From: a bacterium
GTDB lineage: Bacteria; Krumholzibacteriota; Krumholzibacteria; LZORAL124-64-63
Assembly: GCA_016873405.1 (NCBI GenBank)
Contig: VGXH01000122.1
Coordinates: 1 to 6,150, forward strand
Length of the DNA: 6,150 bases
Direction: 5' to 3'
The position numbers and the translations under genes are program-made. Shown piece after piece: positions 5,433-6,150 of this stretch. Positions within the stretch are counted from its first letter, which is position 1, and each line of letters starts with the position of its first letter. The notes under the pieces were generated by a model that was given only the letters and a program-made list of their open reading frames with translations, was not told the origin of the DNA and did no database searches.

Positions 5433-6150
5433 GCCGGGGGACGGCCGCCCGCGCACCCCTGACGGGCGGCCGTGCTCCCGCGCTCGCGCGCCTCGAGCTG
5501 CACACCCACCTGGAGGGCTCGGTGACGCCCGCGCGCCTGCGCCAGCTGGCCGCGCGCCACGGCCGGCCCGACGTGCCGGGCGCCTGCCTGGACGCGACGG
5601 GGCAGGCGTTCCGCTTCGCCGGCTTCCACGGCTTCCTGGAGCTGTACAAGCAGGCGACCGCGGTCATGCGCACGCCGCGCGACTTCCACGAACTGGCGCT
5701 CGACCTGGCCGACCAGCTGCGGGCCGACGGCGTGGCCTACGCCGAGGTCTCGGTCTCCTACGGCGTGCTGCTGGCGCGCGGGCTGGACCCCGCGCCGGTG
5801 CAGGCGGCGCTGGCGGAGGCCGCGGCCGAGGCCGAGGCCACGCGCGGCGTCGCGCTGCGCTGGCTGCCCGACGCGGTGCGCCAGTTCGGCGTCGATGCGG
5901 CCCGACGCGCCTGGGAGTGCGCCGCGCGCGCCGGGCGGCCGCAGGGCGTGGTCGGCTTCGGGCTGGGCGGCGACGAGACGAACGGGCCGGCGGCGGATTT
6001 CGCGGCGCTGTTCGCCGAGGTGCGCGCGGCGGGTCTGGGCGTCAGCCTCCACGCCGGCGAGGTGACGGCGATGGGGGAGGCGGCGCGCGACTCGATCCGC
6101 CAGGCGATCGACGCCTGCGGCGCGGCGCGCCTAGGCCACGGCCTGGCCGC
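5429..6150 (+). CDS. adenosine deaminase family protein, 3' end outside the window
   Basis: About 240 residues are visible and the frame runs off the right edge. It belongs to the adenosine/AMP-deaminase branch of the amidohydrolase superfamily, zinc enzymes that remove the 6-amino group of adenosine-type substrates in the cytoplasm. Motifs in order are HTHLEGS (H25 and H27, metal), GFGLGGDE (176-183), HAGE (H208 metal, E211 catalytic) and RLGHG (H237). The C-terminal Asp pair that completes the site lies beyond the window. Classical adenosine deaminases usually read DLAGDE at the third-strand motif; here the Asp position is Gly178. This leaves open a related specificity, such as adenine or aminodeoxyfutalosine (menaquinone pathway) deamination. 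The ATG overlaps the propeller stop (ATGA) and has no clear ribosome site, so translation is probably coupled. Twenty-four residues precede the first metal histidine, longer than the usual ten or so, and this extension is encoded largely by the inverted repeat at 5441-5473. Confidence 0.88.
   Translation, partial: MSRGTAARAPLTGGRAPALARLELHTHLEGSVTPARLRQLAARHGRPDVPGACLDATGQAFRFAGFHGFLELYKQATAVMRTPRDFHELALDLADQLRADGVAYAEVSVSYGVLLARGLDPAPVQAALAEAAAEAEATRGVALRWLPDAVRQFGVDAARRAWECAARAGRPQGVVGFGLGGDETNGPAADFAALFAEVRAAGLGVSLHAGEVTAMGEAARDSIRQAIDACGAARLGHGLA
5441..5473. other. perfect 11-bp inverted repeat at the propeller/deaminase junction
   Basis: ACGGCCGCCCG (5441-5451) is exactly complementary to CGGGCGGCCGT (5463-5473), with an 11-base loop. 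It starts eight bases after the propeller stop codon, where a terminator would sit, but it lies within codons 5-15 of the deaminase frame and has no following U tract on either strand. It may be a partial terminator, an mRNA-stability element for the propeller message, a translation modulator, or chance in GC-rich DNA. Confidence 0.5.

Noticed and set aside
3255..5456. Long minus-strand open frame (733 residues) opposite the propeller gene
   Set aside because: Its protein is a low-complexity mix of Arg, Ala, Gly and Val with no domain resemblance, and it mirrors the propeller codons. Long antisense frames are expected in DNA with almost all G/C at third positions.
1..6150. Search for a defence system, toxin-antitoxin pair, CRISPR array, insertion sequence or tRNA
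   Set aside because: No such genes, direct or inverted terminal repeats, spaced repeats or cloverleaf-like segments were seen; base composition and codon use look uniform across the window.

Overview
The window is very GC-rich, with nearly all third codon positions G or C. It reads as an ordinary chromosomal stretch of an uncultured-type bacterium. The secreted FG-GAP beta-propeller with a C-terminal FlgD/Por-like beta-sandwich, the DUF4340-type gene and the GC-rich codon use fit GC-rich FCB-related candidate phyla (Eisenbacteria or Krumholzibacteriota type). This placement is an inference from protein style; Myxococcota, other delta-type lineages or Gemmatimonadota cannot be excluded. I see no mobile element, CRISPR array, tRNA or rRNA.

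Layout. (1) Positions 1-27 hold the last eight codons and stop of an upstream + strand gene, overlapping by four bases the next gene (24-1556), a membrane-anchored DUF4340-like protein. Such proteins usually sit behind GldF/GldG-type ABC transporter genes. (2) Convergent to it on the minus strand, 35 bp away, is a membrane-anchored M23 (LytM/MepM/Csd3-like) murein endopeptidase, ending at 1592. Its best start is a CTG at 3106 behind a GGAGG box. (3) A 250-bp divergent intergenic region (3107-3356) holds a candidate extended -10 promoter for the rightward genes and a strong leader hairpin. (4) The rightward unit begins with a secreted protein (TTG start 3357, stop 5432) containing a full set of seven FG-GAP repeats, a beta-rich linker domain and a FlgD-like C-terminal domain. 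(5) It overlaps by ATGA with an adenosine-deaminase-family gene (5429 onward), cut by the window end. A perfect 11-bp inverted repeat lies just inside that gene.

How they work together. The M23 enzyme and the propeller protein are both envelope functions but are divergently transcribed, so a shared role is only a possibility. The propeller and deaminase genes are probably co-transcribed and translationally coupled, yet nothing in their predicted biochemistry links them. I found no convincing new system. The points most worth a second look are the paired non-ATG starts of the divergent genes, the HxD replacement of the usual HxH metal motif in the M23 domain, the graded loss of calcium loops in the propeller, and the hairpins in the leader and at the propeller/deaminase junction.
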